The notes under the pieces were generated by a model. The model ran no database searches, was not told where the DNA came from, and saw nothing but the letters and a program-made list of their open reading frames with translations. Position numbers and translations under genes: made by a program. From NCBI GenBank assembly GCA_036015235.1, contig CP107926.1, forward strand, positions 2,670,001 to 2,734,000: DNA of 64,000 nucleotides, written 5' to 3'. Below are positions 56,410-64,000 of this stretch, piece after piece (positions within the stretch are counted from its first letter, which is position 1; each line of letters opens with the position of its first letter). Source of the DNA: Streptomyces sp. NBC_00433 (GTDB lineage Bacteria; Actinomycetota; Actinomycetes; Streptomycetales; Streptomycetaceae).

Positions 56410-57564
56410 TCAGGAGACGCTCACCTGGGGCTCGCCGGAGGCCACCCCGGCTTCCTCCATCTGCTCGGCCAGCTTCATGGCCTCCTCGATCAGCGTCTCG
56501 ACGATCTTCGACTCGGGCACGGTCTTGATGACCTCGCCCTTGACGAAGATCTGCCCCTTGCCGTTGCCGGAGGCGACGCCGAGGTCGGCCTCGCGGGCCT
56601 CGCCGGGGCCGTTGACGACGCAGCCCATCACGGCGACCCGCAGCGGCACCTCCATGCCCTCAAGGCCGGCGGTGACCTGGTCGGCGAGCTTGTAGACGTC
56701 GACCTGGGCGCGGCCGCAGGACGGGCAGGAGACGATCTCCAGGCGGCGCTGGCGCAGATTCAGCGACTCCAGGATCTGGATGCCGACCTTGACCTCCTCC
56801 GCCGGAGGGGCCGACAGCGAGACCCTGATGGTGTCGCCGATGCCCTCGGCGAGCAGCGCGCCGAAGGCGACCGCGGACTTGATGGTGCCCTGGAAGGCGG
56901 GGCCGGCCTCGGTCACGCCGAGGTGCAGCGGGTAGTCGCACTTCTGGGCGAGCAGCCGGTAGGCGGCGACCATGACGACCGGGTCGTTGTGCTTGACGGA
57001 GATCTTGATGTCGCGGAAGCCGTGCTCCTCGAAGAGCGACGCCTCCCACAGCGCGGACTCGGCCAGCGCCTCGGGGGTGGCCTTGCCGTACTTCTCCAGC
57101 AGGCGGCGGTCCAGGGAACCGGCGTTGACGCCGATCCTGATCGGCACGCGGGCGTCGGAGGCGGCCTTGGCGATCTCCCGCACCTTGTCGTCGAACTGCT
57201 TGATGTTGCCCGGGTTGACCCGGACCGCGGCGCAGCCGGCGTCGATCGCGGCGAAGACGTACTTCGGCTGGAAATGGATGTCGGCGATGACCGGGATCTG
57301 CGACTTCCTGGCGATCGTGGCCAGCGCGTCGGCGTCGTCCTGGGTCGGGCAGGCGACCCGGACGATCTGGCAGCCGGAGGCGGTCAGCTCGGCGATCTGC
57401 TGGAGGGTGGCACCGATATCGGAGGTCCGCGTGGTGGTCATCGACTGGACGGACACCGGGGCGTCACCGCCCACGGCAACGGTTCCCACCTGGATCTGAC
57501 GGCTTTTGCGGCGTTCGGCGAGCTTGATCGGAACATCCGGCATACCGAGCGAAATCGCGGTCAT
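56410..57564 (-). CDS. ispG: 4-hydroxy-3-methylbut-2-enyl-diphosphate synthase (flavodoxin)
   Basis: Iron-sulfur enzyme of the non-mevalonate isoprenoid pathway. 384 residues. [31 protein letters not shown] and the cluster cysteines in [11 protein letters not shown] and [13 protein letters not shown] are present. ATG at 57564 ([12 protein letters not shown]) is the family start; the frame is open 9 codons further up. It forms a unit with dxr and the protease between them. Confidence 0.97.
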   Translation of the reverse strand: MTAISLGMPDVPIKLAERRKSRQIQVGTVAVGGDAPVSVQSMTTTRTSDIGATLQQIAELTASGCQIVRVACPTQDDADALATIARKSQIPVIADIHFQPKYVFAAIDAGCAAVRVNPGNIKQFDDKVREIAKAASDARVPIRIGVNAGSLDRRLLEKYGKATPEALAESALWEASLFEEHGFRDIKISVKHNDPVVMVAAYRLLAQKCDYPLHLGVTEAGPAFQGTIKSAVAFGALLAEGIGDTIRVSLSAPPAEEVKVGIQILESLNLRQRRLEIVSCPSCGRAQVDVYKLADQVTAGLEGMEVPLRVAVMGCVVNGPGEAREADLGVASGNGKGQIFVKGEVIKTVPESKIVETLIEEAMKLAEQMEEAGVASGEPQVSVS

Positions 57565-57663
57565 CTGCGTGGCTTCCCCAAGGTGTGACACAAGTCCCGG
57601 CGAGGGCGGGCTCCGCTTCGAGGTTACGGCACCCGCCCCGCGTCTCTCACTCGGCTCAGGGCA

Positions 57664-58980
57664 TTACGAACTCAGTTTGACCGGGTTGACCACATCCGCG
57701 ATCAGTACCAGCAAGGTGAAGGACACAAAGATTCCGGCCACGACATAAGCGACCGGCATGAGCTTGGCCACGTCGAAGGGACCGGGGTCGGGCTTGCGGA
57801 AGACCCGGGCGGTGTGGCGCCTGACGGACTCCCACAGGGCGCCGGCCACGTGGCCTCCGTCCAGCGGCAGCAGCGGCAGCATGTTGAACAGGAACAGCGA
57901 CAGGTTGAAGCCCGCGACGAGCATCACCATCGTGGCGATCCGGTCGATGGCCGGCTCCTTGAGCGAGAAGACCTCGCCGCCGACCCGGGCCGCGCCGACC
58001 ACGCCCATCGGGGAGTCCGCCTTGCGCGGGGCGCCGTCGAAGGTGGCCCGCCACAGGTCGGGGATGCGCTGCGGCAGCCGCAGCAGCGAGTCGAGGCCCT
58101 GCCGGGCCATGTCGCCCATGTGGCCGACCGAGCTGGTGAAGCCCTGCGGCTGGATGTGGCTGGCCGGGCTGAAGCCGAGGAATCCGGCGGTCACGGTGCC
58201 GTCCTCGACCTCGCCGTGGCTGTCGGTCTTCGCCACCACGTTCCGCGTGATGACCGGGTGCAGGGTGACCTGCTTGCCGGCCCTCTCCACCACGATGACG
58301 GCAGGGCCCACGCCGGTCCTGATGTCCTTGGACAGCGCGGCCCAGTCCTTGACCGGCCTGCCGTTGAAGGACACGAACTTGTCGCCGGGCTGGAAGCCGG
58401 CGGTCTTCGCGGGCGCGACCCGGTCGGTGGGCAGGCAGGGGTTGTCCGGGTTGCGCTTGGCGGTGTCGGCCTGCGAGATCACGCAGTCGCTGACCGAGCT
58501 GACGACGGTGGTCTGCTCGGCGATGCCGATGCCCATGAAGACCGACAGGGCCAGCGCGAAGGCCAGGATCAGGTTCATGAAGGGCCCGGCGAACATCACG
58601 ATGACGCGCTTCCAGGGCTTGCGCGTGTAGAACAGCCGCGTCTCGTCGCCGGGCTGCAGCTCCTCGAAGGCCGCCGAGCGGGCGTCCTCGATCATGCTGC
58701 GCCAGGGCGAGGTGGAGCGGGCGGTGATCCTGCCGTCCTCACCGGGCGGGAACATCCCGATCATGCGGATGTATCCGCCGAGCGGGATGGCCTTGAAGCC
58801 GTATTCGGTGTCGCCCTTCTTGCGGGACCAGATGGTCGGGCCGAAACCCACCATGTACTGCGGCACGCGGATCTTGAACAGCTTGGCCGTGGAGAGGTGG
58901 CCCAGCTCGTGCCAGGCGATGGAGACCATCAGGCCCACGGCGAAAACCACTATGCCGAGGACCGTCATGAGAGCGGTCAT
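57664..58980 (-). CDS. Site-2 zinc metalloprotease of the RseP/Rip family
   Basis: Membrane-embedded protease cleaving anti-sigma factors and other membrane proteins. 438 residues: zinc motif HELGH at 24-28 in the first helix, a PDZ-like domain in the middle ([13 protein letters not shown]), and the conserved [14 protein letters not shown] near the C-terminus followed by two helices. The ATG overlaps the dxr stop (ATGA). The same dxr-protease-ispG order is found across actinomycetes, including Mycobacterium Rip1. Confidence 0.95.
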   Translation of the reverse strand: MTALMTVLGIVVFAVGLMVSIAWHELGHLSTAKLFKIRVPQYMVGFGPTIWSRKKGDTEYGFKAIPLGGYIRMIGMFPPGEDGRITARSTSPWRSMIEDARSAAFEELQPGDETRLFYTRKPWKRVIVMFAGPFMNLILAFALALSVFMGIGIAEQTTVVSSVSDCVISQADTAKRNPDNPCLPTDRVAPAKTAGFQPGDKFVSFNGRPVKDWAALSKDIRTGVGPAVIVVERAGKQVTLHPVITRNVVAKTDSHGEVEDGTVTAGFLGFSPASHIQPQGFTSSVGHMGDMARQGLDSLLRLPQRIPDLWRATFDGAPRKADSPMGVVGAARVGGEVFSLKEPAIDRIATMVMLVAGFNLSLFLFNMLPLLPLDGGHVAGALWESVRRHTARVFRKPDPGPFDVAKLMPVAYVVAGIFVSFTLLVLIADVVNPVKLSS

Positions 58981-60230
58981 ACGCCTGTTGCCTCCGATGT
59001 CCTGGCCAGTTCCACGGCCCGAGCGCGTGCCCAGGCCTCCGCTTCGAGGACGTTCTCGACCGTCAGGGAAGTTCCCGGCTCGGGTGTGCCGTGTTCCTCG
59101 ACGACCTTCGCGACCGTGTCCACGATCCCGGTGAACGCCAGCCGGCCGGCGAGGAAGGCGTCGACGCACTCCTCGTTGGCCGCGTTGAACACCGCGGGCG
59201 CGGTGCCCCCGAGGCTACCCACATGGCGGGCCAGCGCGACCGACGGGAAGGCGTCCTCGTCGAGCGGGAAGAACTCCCACGTCGACGCCTTCGACCAGTC
59301 GAAGGCCGGCGCGGCGTCCGGCACCCGGTCCGGCCAGCCCAGGCCCAGCGCGATCGGCATCCGCATGTCGGGCGGGCTGGCCTGCGCGATCGTGGATCCG
59401 TCGGTGAATTCCACCATGGAGTGGATGTACGACTGGGGGTGCACGACGACCTCGATACGGTCGAAGGGGACGTCGTAGAGCAGGTGCGCCTCGATCACCT
59501 CAAGACCCTTGTTGACCAGGGTCGCGGAGTTGACGGTGATGACCGGGCCCATGTCCCAGGTGGGGTGGGCGAGCGCGTCGGCGGGGGTGACCGAGGCCAG
59601 TTCAGCCCTGGTGCGGCCGCGGAAGGGGCCGCCGGACGCGGTGACGAGCAGCTTGCGCACCTCCTGGCGGCGGCCGCCCAGCATCGCCTGGAAGAGCGCG
59701 GAGTGCTCGGAGTCGACGGGCACGATCTGGCCGGGCTTCGCGAGGGCCTTCACCAGCGGGCCGCCGACGATCAGCGACTCCTTGTTGGCCAGGATCAGCA
59801 CCCGGCCGGCCCGCAGCGCGGCCAGCGTGGGCCGCAGGCCGATGGAGCCGGTGATGCCGTTGAGCACGGAGTGGCACTCGAAGGCCGCCAGTTCGGTGGC
59901 GGCGCCGGGTCCCGCGAGGATCTCGGGCAGTGCGGCACCGGGCCCGTAGACCTCGGCCAGCGTCTCGCGCAGGGGGCCGACGGCGGCCTCGTCGGCGACG
60001 GCGACCGTGGTCACCCGCAGCTGGTGGGCCTGCTCGGCGAGCAGCCTGACCCGGCTGCCCGCGGCGGAGATCGCGGTGACGCGGAAGCGGTCCGGATTGC
60101 GGAGCACCACGTCGATGGCCTGGGTGCCGATCGATCCGGTGGAGCCGAGGATCACGATGTCGCGGGGGCCGCCCGCCGGGTCGCCGGCGAGGAGCGGGCG
60201 GTAGTGCGGGTCTGCGAGAGCGTCCGTCAT
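58977..60230 (-). CDS. dxr: 1-deoxy-D-xylulose-5-phosphate reductoisomerase
   Basis: Converts DXP to MEP with NADPH, the first committed step of the non-mevalonate pathway. 417 residues. [15 protein letters not shown] (NADPH binding), [25 protein letters not shown] and [13 protein letters not shown] are all present. ATG at 60230 was chosen; the frame is open further upstream. Coupled to the protease by 4 bp. Confidence 0.97.
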   Translation of the reverse strand: MTDALADPHYRPLLAGDPAGGPRDIVILGSTGSIGTQAIDVVLRNPDRFRVTAISAAGSRVRLLAEQAHQLRVTTVAVADEAAVGPLRETLAEVYGPGAALPEILAGPGAATELAAFECHSVLNGITGSIGLRPTLAALRAGRVLILANKESLIVGGPLVKALAKPGQIVPVDSEHSALFQAMLGGRRQEVRKLLVTASGGPFRGRTRAELASVTPADALAHPTWDMGPVITVNSATLVNKGLEVIEAHLLYDVPFDRIEVVVHPQSYIHSMVEFTDGSTIAQASPPDMRMPIALGLGWPDRVPDAAPAFDWSKASTWEFFPLDEDAFPSVALARHVGSLGGTAPAVFNAANEECVDAFLAGRLAFTGIVDTVAKVVEEHGTPEPGTSLTVENVLEAEAWARARAVELARTSEATGV

Positions 60231-60256
60231 GGAGCCATTGTGTCGTGCGGATGCCG

Positions 60257-60295
60257 TGCGCCGTCCACTGCCCCGCGAGGGCTGTGGACGGCGCA
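60257..60295 (-). terminator. Terminator after the acyl-CoA dehydrogenase gene
   Basis: Perfect 12-bp inverted repeat (arms tgcgccgtccac / gtggacggcgca, 60257-60268 and 60284-60295) with a 15-nt loop, beginning 14 nt after the stop at 60310. It should separate this gene from dxr. Confidence 0.6.
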
Positions 60296-60309
60296 TCACG
60301 CGCTGTGCC

Positions 60310-62232
60310 TCAGTGCACGGGCCGGTGCACGTCGGCGGTCTGCGACGGGCCGGGCTCGGCCTCGGCGATCCAGGGGCCCTCCCTGCTGGGGTCGATGATG
60401 CCCGCCTCGAGCCATTCGGCGCTGCCGCCCATCACCGCCTTGGTCAGTGAGCGGTCGGCGCTGTCGGTGTTGGTCCACAGCCGGGCGAAGAGCTCGTCGG
60501 TGCGCACCCGCGCCTGCCGGCAGAAGGTGTCGGCGAGCTGCCGCGCCTGCGGGCCGTGGTCGCCGCTGGACCCGAGGTGCTGTGCCCTGACGCAGGCGGC
60601 GCTCATCGCGAACAGCTCGGCGCCGATGTCGACGACGCGCGCGAGGAAGTTCTGCTTGGTCTCCATCCGGCCCTGCCAGCGCGACATGGCGTAGAAGGTG
60701 CAGCGGGCGAGCTTGCGCGCGCTGCGCTCCACATACCGCAGGTGGGTGGCGAGGCCGTCGAACTCGGCATACGAACTCGGCAGCTGCCCGGGTCCCGCGA
60801 CGAGTTTGGGCAGCCACTTGGCATAGAAGCCGCCGGCCTTGGCTCCGGCCCTGGCCTTGTCGCCGAGGGAGGCGTCCGGGTCGATGAGGTCGCCAGCCAC
60901 CGACAGGTGGGCGTCGACGGCCTCCCGGGCGATCAGCAGGTGCATGATCTCGGTGGAGCCCTCGAAGATCCGGTTGATCCGCAGGTCGCGCAGCAGCTGC
61001 TCGGCGGGTACGGCCCGCTCGCCGCGGGCGGCCAGCGAGTCGGCGGTCTCGAAGCCGCGGCCGCCGCGGATCTGCACCAGCTCGTCGGCGATCCGGCAGG
61101 CGGCCTCCGAGCCGTAGAGCTTGGCGAGCGCCGCCTCGATCCTGATGTCGTTGCGCTCCTCGTCGGCCATCTGCGAGGACAGGTCGAGCACCGCCTCCAG
61201 GGCGAAGGTGGTCGCCGCGATGTACGCGATCTTGGAGCCGACGGCCTCGTGCTGGGCGATCGGCTTGCCCCACTGCTCGCGGGCCGCGGACCACTCCCGC
61301 GCGATCTTCAGGCACCACTTGGCGGCGCCGACGCAGCCGGCGGGCAGCGAGAGCCGGCCGGTGTTGAGCGTGGTCAGGGCGATCTTGAGGCCGGCGCCCT
61401 CGGGGCCGATGCGGTTCGCGGCCGGCACCCGCACCTGGTGGAAGCGGGTGACGCCGTTCTCCAGGCCGCGCAGGCCCATGAAGGCGTTGCGGTTCTCGAC
61501 GGTGATGCCCTCGGAGGCGGCCTCCACCACGAAGGCGGTGATGCCGCCCTTGTGGCCCTCGGAGGCGGGCACCCGGGCCATCACGACCAGCAGGTCGGCG
61601 ACGACGCCGTTGGTGGTCCACAGCTTCACGCCGTCCAGCACGTAGTCGTCGCCGTCGGGGACCGCCGCGGTGGCGAGCCTGGCGGGGTCGGAGCCGACGT
61701 CGGGCTCGGTCAGCAGGAAGGCGCTGATGTCGCTGCGCGCGCAGCGCGGCAGGAACTCCTCCTTCTGCTCCTTGGTGCCGAACATCTTCACCGGCTGCGG
61801 TACGCCGATCGACTGGTGCGCGGACAGCAGCGCGCCGATCGCGGGGCTCGCGGTGCCGACCATGGCGAGCGCCTTGTTGTAGTACACCTGGGTGAGGCCG
61901 AGGCCGCCGTAGGCGGTGTCGATCTTCATCCCGAGGGCGCCGAGCTCCTTCAGGCCCCGGATCGTCTCGTCCGGGATGCGCGCTTCCCGGTCGATCCTGG
62001 CGCCGTCGATGGAGGTCTCGCAGAAGTCCCGCAGCCGGGCGAGGAATTCCTCGCCCCTGGCCGCCGCCTCGGGCGTCGGCATCGGATACGGGTGGATCAG
62101 GTCCAGCCGGAATCGGCCGAGGAAGAGCTCCTTCGCGAAGCTCGGCCTGTGCCAGTCCCGCTCGCGGGCGGCCTCAGCCACCTGGCGTGCTTCGCGTTCA
62201 GAGACCTTGCGTGTTGCAGCGGGTGCGGACAC
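60310..62232 (-). CDS. Acyl-CoA dehydrogenase family protein
   Basis: 640 residues, longer than the usual 380 because of a C-terminal helical extension of about 200 residues, as in VLCAD/ACAD9-like enzymes. Motifs: [15 protein letters not shown] (FAD/substrate), [30 protein letters not shown] and the catalytic-region [13 protein letters not shown]. Oxidises an acyl-CoA with FAD; chain length not predictable here. ATG at 62232. An ALDH gene lies 125 bp upstream on the same strand. Confidence 0.93.
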   Translation of the reverse strand: MSAPAATRKVSEREARQVAEAARERDWHRPSFAKELFLGRFRLDLIHPYPMPTPEAAARGEEFLARLRDFCETSIDGARIDREARIPDETIRGLKELGALGMKIDTAYGGLGLTQVYYNKALAMVGTASPAIGALLSAHQSIGVPQPVKMFGTKEQKEEFLPRCARSDISAFLLTEPDVGSDPARLATAAVPDGDDYVLDGVKLWTTNGVVADLLVVMARVPASEGHKGGITAFVVEAASEGITVENRNAFMGLRGLENGVTRFHQVRVPAANRIGPEGAGLKIALTTLNTGRLSLPAGCVGAAKWCLKIAREWSAAREQWGKPIAQHEAVGSKIAYIAATTFALEAVLDLSSQMADEERNDIRIEAALAKLYGSEAACRIADELVQIRGGRGFETADSLAARGERAVPAEQLLRDLRINRIFEGSTEIMHLLIAREAVDAHLSVAGDLIDPDASLGDKARAGAKAGGFYAKWLPKLVAGPGQLPSSYAEFDGLATHLRYVERSARKLARCTFYAMSRWQGRMETKQNFLARVVDIGAELFAMSAACVRAQHLGSSGDHGPQARQLADTFCRQARVRTDELFARLWTNTDSADRSLTKAVMGGSAEWLEAGIIDPSREGPWIAEAEPGPSQTADVHRPVH

Positions 62233-62337
62233 GGTTGCGTCACCTCCGGGTAGCCGGTTACCGACCGGTGCTACTTGTCCGTACTACCCGAATTCCGGCG
62301 ACCCCACCAGACGAGCCGTCAGCGCCGGGCCCCTCGC

Positions 62338-62354
62338 GGCGGTCTGCGACCGCC
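62338..62354 (-). terminator. Terminator after the aldehyde dehydrogenase gene
   Basis: Perfect 7-bp stem ggcggtc/gaccgcc with a 3-nt loop, directly after the stop at 62357. Confidence 0.5.
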
Positions 62355-62356
62355 TC

Positions 62357-63811
62357 TCACAGGTCGAGGCCGGTGAGCACCAGCACCCTCTCGTAGGTGT
62401 AGTCCTCCATCGCGTACTTCACACCCTCGCGCCCCGAGCCGGAGTCCTTGACGCCGCCGTAGGGCATCTGGTCGGCCCGGTAGGAGGGGGCGTCGCCGAT
62501 GATGACACCGCCCACCTCCAGGTCGCGGTGGGCGCGGAAAGCGAGCTGCAGGTCGTGGGTGAAGACGCCGGCCTGCAGGCCGAAGCGGGAGTCGTTGACG
62601 GCCGCGAAGGCTTCCGCGGCGCCGTTGACCCGTTGCAGTGACAGGACGGGCCCGAAGGCCTCCTCGGTGGCGAGCACCGCGTCGGCCGGCAGGTCGGCCA
62701 GCACGGTGGGCGCGTAGGAGGCCCCGTCGCGGGCGCCGCCGGCCAGCAGCTTGGCGCCCTTGGCGACGGCGTCGTCCACCCACTGCTCCACGCGTACGGC
62801 CGCGGCCTCGTTCACCAGCGGGCCGACGTCGGTGGCCTCGTCGGCCGGGTCGCCGGTGGCCTGCGCGCGGACCGCCGCGACGACGCGCTCGGCCAGGGCG
62901 TCGTAGACCGCCGCGTCGGCGATGACCCGCTGCACCGAGATGCAGGACTGGCCGCCCTGGTAGTTGGCGAAGGTCACGATCCGGCTCGCCGCCCAGTCCA
63001 GGTCGGCGTCCGAGGACCAGTCGGCGAGCACCACGGCCGCCGCGTTGCCGCCCAACTCCAGGGTGACGTGCTTGCGCGGCACCGAGTCCGCGATGGCGTG
63101 GCCCACGGTGTCGGAGCCGGTGAAGGAGATCACCGGCAGCCGCGGGTCCTGCACCAGCGCCGGCATCCGGTCGTTGGGCACCGGCAGGACGCTCCACGCG
63201 CCGGCCGGCAGGCCCTCGGCCCCGGCCAGGATCTCGCCGAGCAGCAACGCGGACAGCGGGGTCGCGGGCGCGGGCTTGAGGATGATCGGCACACCGACCG
63301 CGAGGGCCGGGGCGACCTTGTGCGCCACCAGGTTCAGCGGGAAGTTGAAGGGCGCGATGCCCAGTATCGGGCCGCGCCCGAAGCGCCGGGTCAGCGCGAG
63401 CCGTCCGACCCCGCCCGGGTCGGTGTCGAGGCGCTGAGCCTCGCCGGAGTTGAAGCGGCGGGCCTCCTCGGCGGCCCAGCGGAAAACCGACACCGCCCGG
63501 CCGACCTCGCCCCGCGACCATTTCAGCGGCTTGCCGTTCTCCGCGGTGATGAGCCGGGCTATCTCCTCGGCGCGCTCGGCCAGCCGCTTCGAGACGTGGT
63601 CCAGCGCGGCGGCCCGCACATGCGCGGGCGTCGCGGAGAATTCCGCCTGCGCCGCGGCCGCCGCCGCGACGGCCGCCTCGACCTGCGCCTCGTCCGGCAC
63701 GCTCACCCGGCCGACCAGGGCGCCGTCCCAGGGGCTGGTCACGTCGAAGGAGTCCGTGCCGGCGGCCTGCCGGCCGGCCAGCCAGAACGCGTACGGGGCT
63801 GCGGTCGTCAC
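62357..63811 (-). CDS. NAD(P)-dependent aldehyde dehydrogenase family protein
   Basis: 484 residues with the ALDH motifs: PFNFPLNLVAHKVAPALA, SFTGSDTVGHAI, the catalytic Glu in LELGGNAAAVVL and the catalytic Cys in GGQSCISVQRV, plus FGPVLSLQRV near the C-terminus. The GTG at 63811 has GGAAGAA upstream and begins MTTAAPYAFWLAGR; an ATG at 63826 is possible but lacks a ribosome site. Substrate unknown. The remaining 189 bp to the window edge show no gene. Confidence 0.92.
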   Translation of the reverse strand: MTTAAPYAFWLAGRQAAGTDSFDVTSPWDGALVGRVSVPDEAQVEAAVAAAAAAQAEFSATPAHVRAAALDHVSKRLAERAEEIARLITAENGKPLKWSRGEVGRAVSVFRWAAEEARRFNSGEAQRLDTDPGGVGRLALTRRFGRGPILGIAPFNFPLNLVAHKVAPALAVGVPIILKPAPATPLSALLLGEILAGAEGLPAGAWSVLPVPNDRMPALVQDPRLPVISFTGSDTVGHAIADSVPRKHVTLELGGNAAAVVLADWSSDADLDWAASRIVTFANYQGGQSCISVQRVIADAAVYDALAERVVAAVRAQATGDPADEATDVGPLVNEAAAVRVEQWVDDAVAKGAKLLAGGARDGASYAPTVLADLPADAVLATEEAFGPVLSLQRVNGAAEAFAAVNDSRFGLQAGVFTHDLQLAFRAHRDLEVGGVIIGDAPSYRADQMPYGGVKDSGSGREGVKYAMEDYTYERVLVLTGLDL

Positions 63812-64000
63812 GGTTCTTCCGCCCATCTGTCGCGGGTCTGTCGCGGGTGTCGCTCCCTGCCACGGTAGGCACGGGCGGCACCCTGCCGAGTTGTCCACGG
63901 CGGAGCAGGCGTCGGCCCGCGCGCTACGCAATGGCCAGCGCCGCCGCCATGGGCCGGATGGGCCCGGTGGTCCGGAAGCCGCCCCGCCGGGCGCCCGGCG

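Overview
The window is about 64 kb of very GC-rich DNA with the codon bias of a high-GC actinomycete. The gene order (RNase J, dapA, thyX, dapB, M16 peptidase, pnp, rpsO, a type VII secretion locus, ribF, truB, rbfA, infB, ylxR, nusA, rimP, ispG, site-2 protease, dxr) is the conserved core-chromosome order known from Streptomyces. The organism is therefore very probably Streptomyces or a close relative in the Streptomycetaceae. This rests on recognised protein families and synteny; no search was run.

Left part (1-9625, mostly minus strand): the 5' part of RNase J, dapA and dapB of lysine/diaminopimelate synthesis, the flavin-dependent thymidylate synthase thyX, two small membrane proteins, and the rpsO-pnp-M16 peptidase cluster. 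RNase J, PNPase and the S15/PNPase hairpin put much of the RNA-decay machinery in one place.

Middle part (9835-36042): a complete-looking actinobacterial ESX/type VII secretion locus. eccD (minus) and eccC (plus) diverge. EccC is followed by a compact plus-strand run: an SseB-like protein, a 220-residue ESX-associated protein, two long paralogous effectors with WXG-type N-termini and papain-fold C-termini, small putative immunity genes after each, and a tandem YrhB-like protein. Then on the minus strand come a mycosin, two WXG100 proteins, a second mycosin, a long PPE-like protein, a short helical protein and eccB. On the plus strand follow eccE, an ESX-associated protein and a large Pro-rich ParA/EspI-like ATPase. 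No EccA was found. The effector/immunity segment at 16739-22638 is the most interesting part of the window. It looks like a polymorphic-toxin module whose last gene carries a toxin-like domain with alanine where the catalytic cysteine should be.

Right part (36281-63811): an ABC exporter coupled to a two-component system; ribF; a very large protein with a trypsin-like domain and an NTPase domain; the translation/transcription cluster rimP-nusA-ylxR-infB-DUF503-rbfA-truB; a lipoprotein/ferritin-like pair and a kinase on the plus strand; two acetyltransferases; the isoprenoid genes dxr and ispG flanking a site-2 protease; an acyl-CoA dehydrogenase; and an aldehyde dehydrogenase. Several strong inverted repeats just after stop codons mark likely transcript ends. 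No tRNA, rRNA, CRISPR array, insertion sequence or phage gene was seen.
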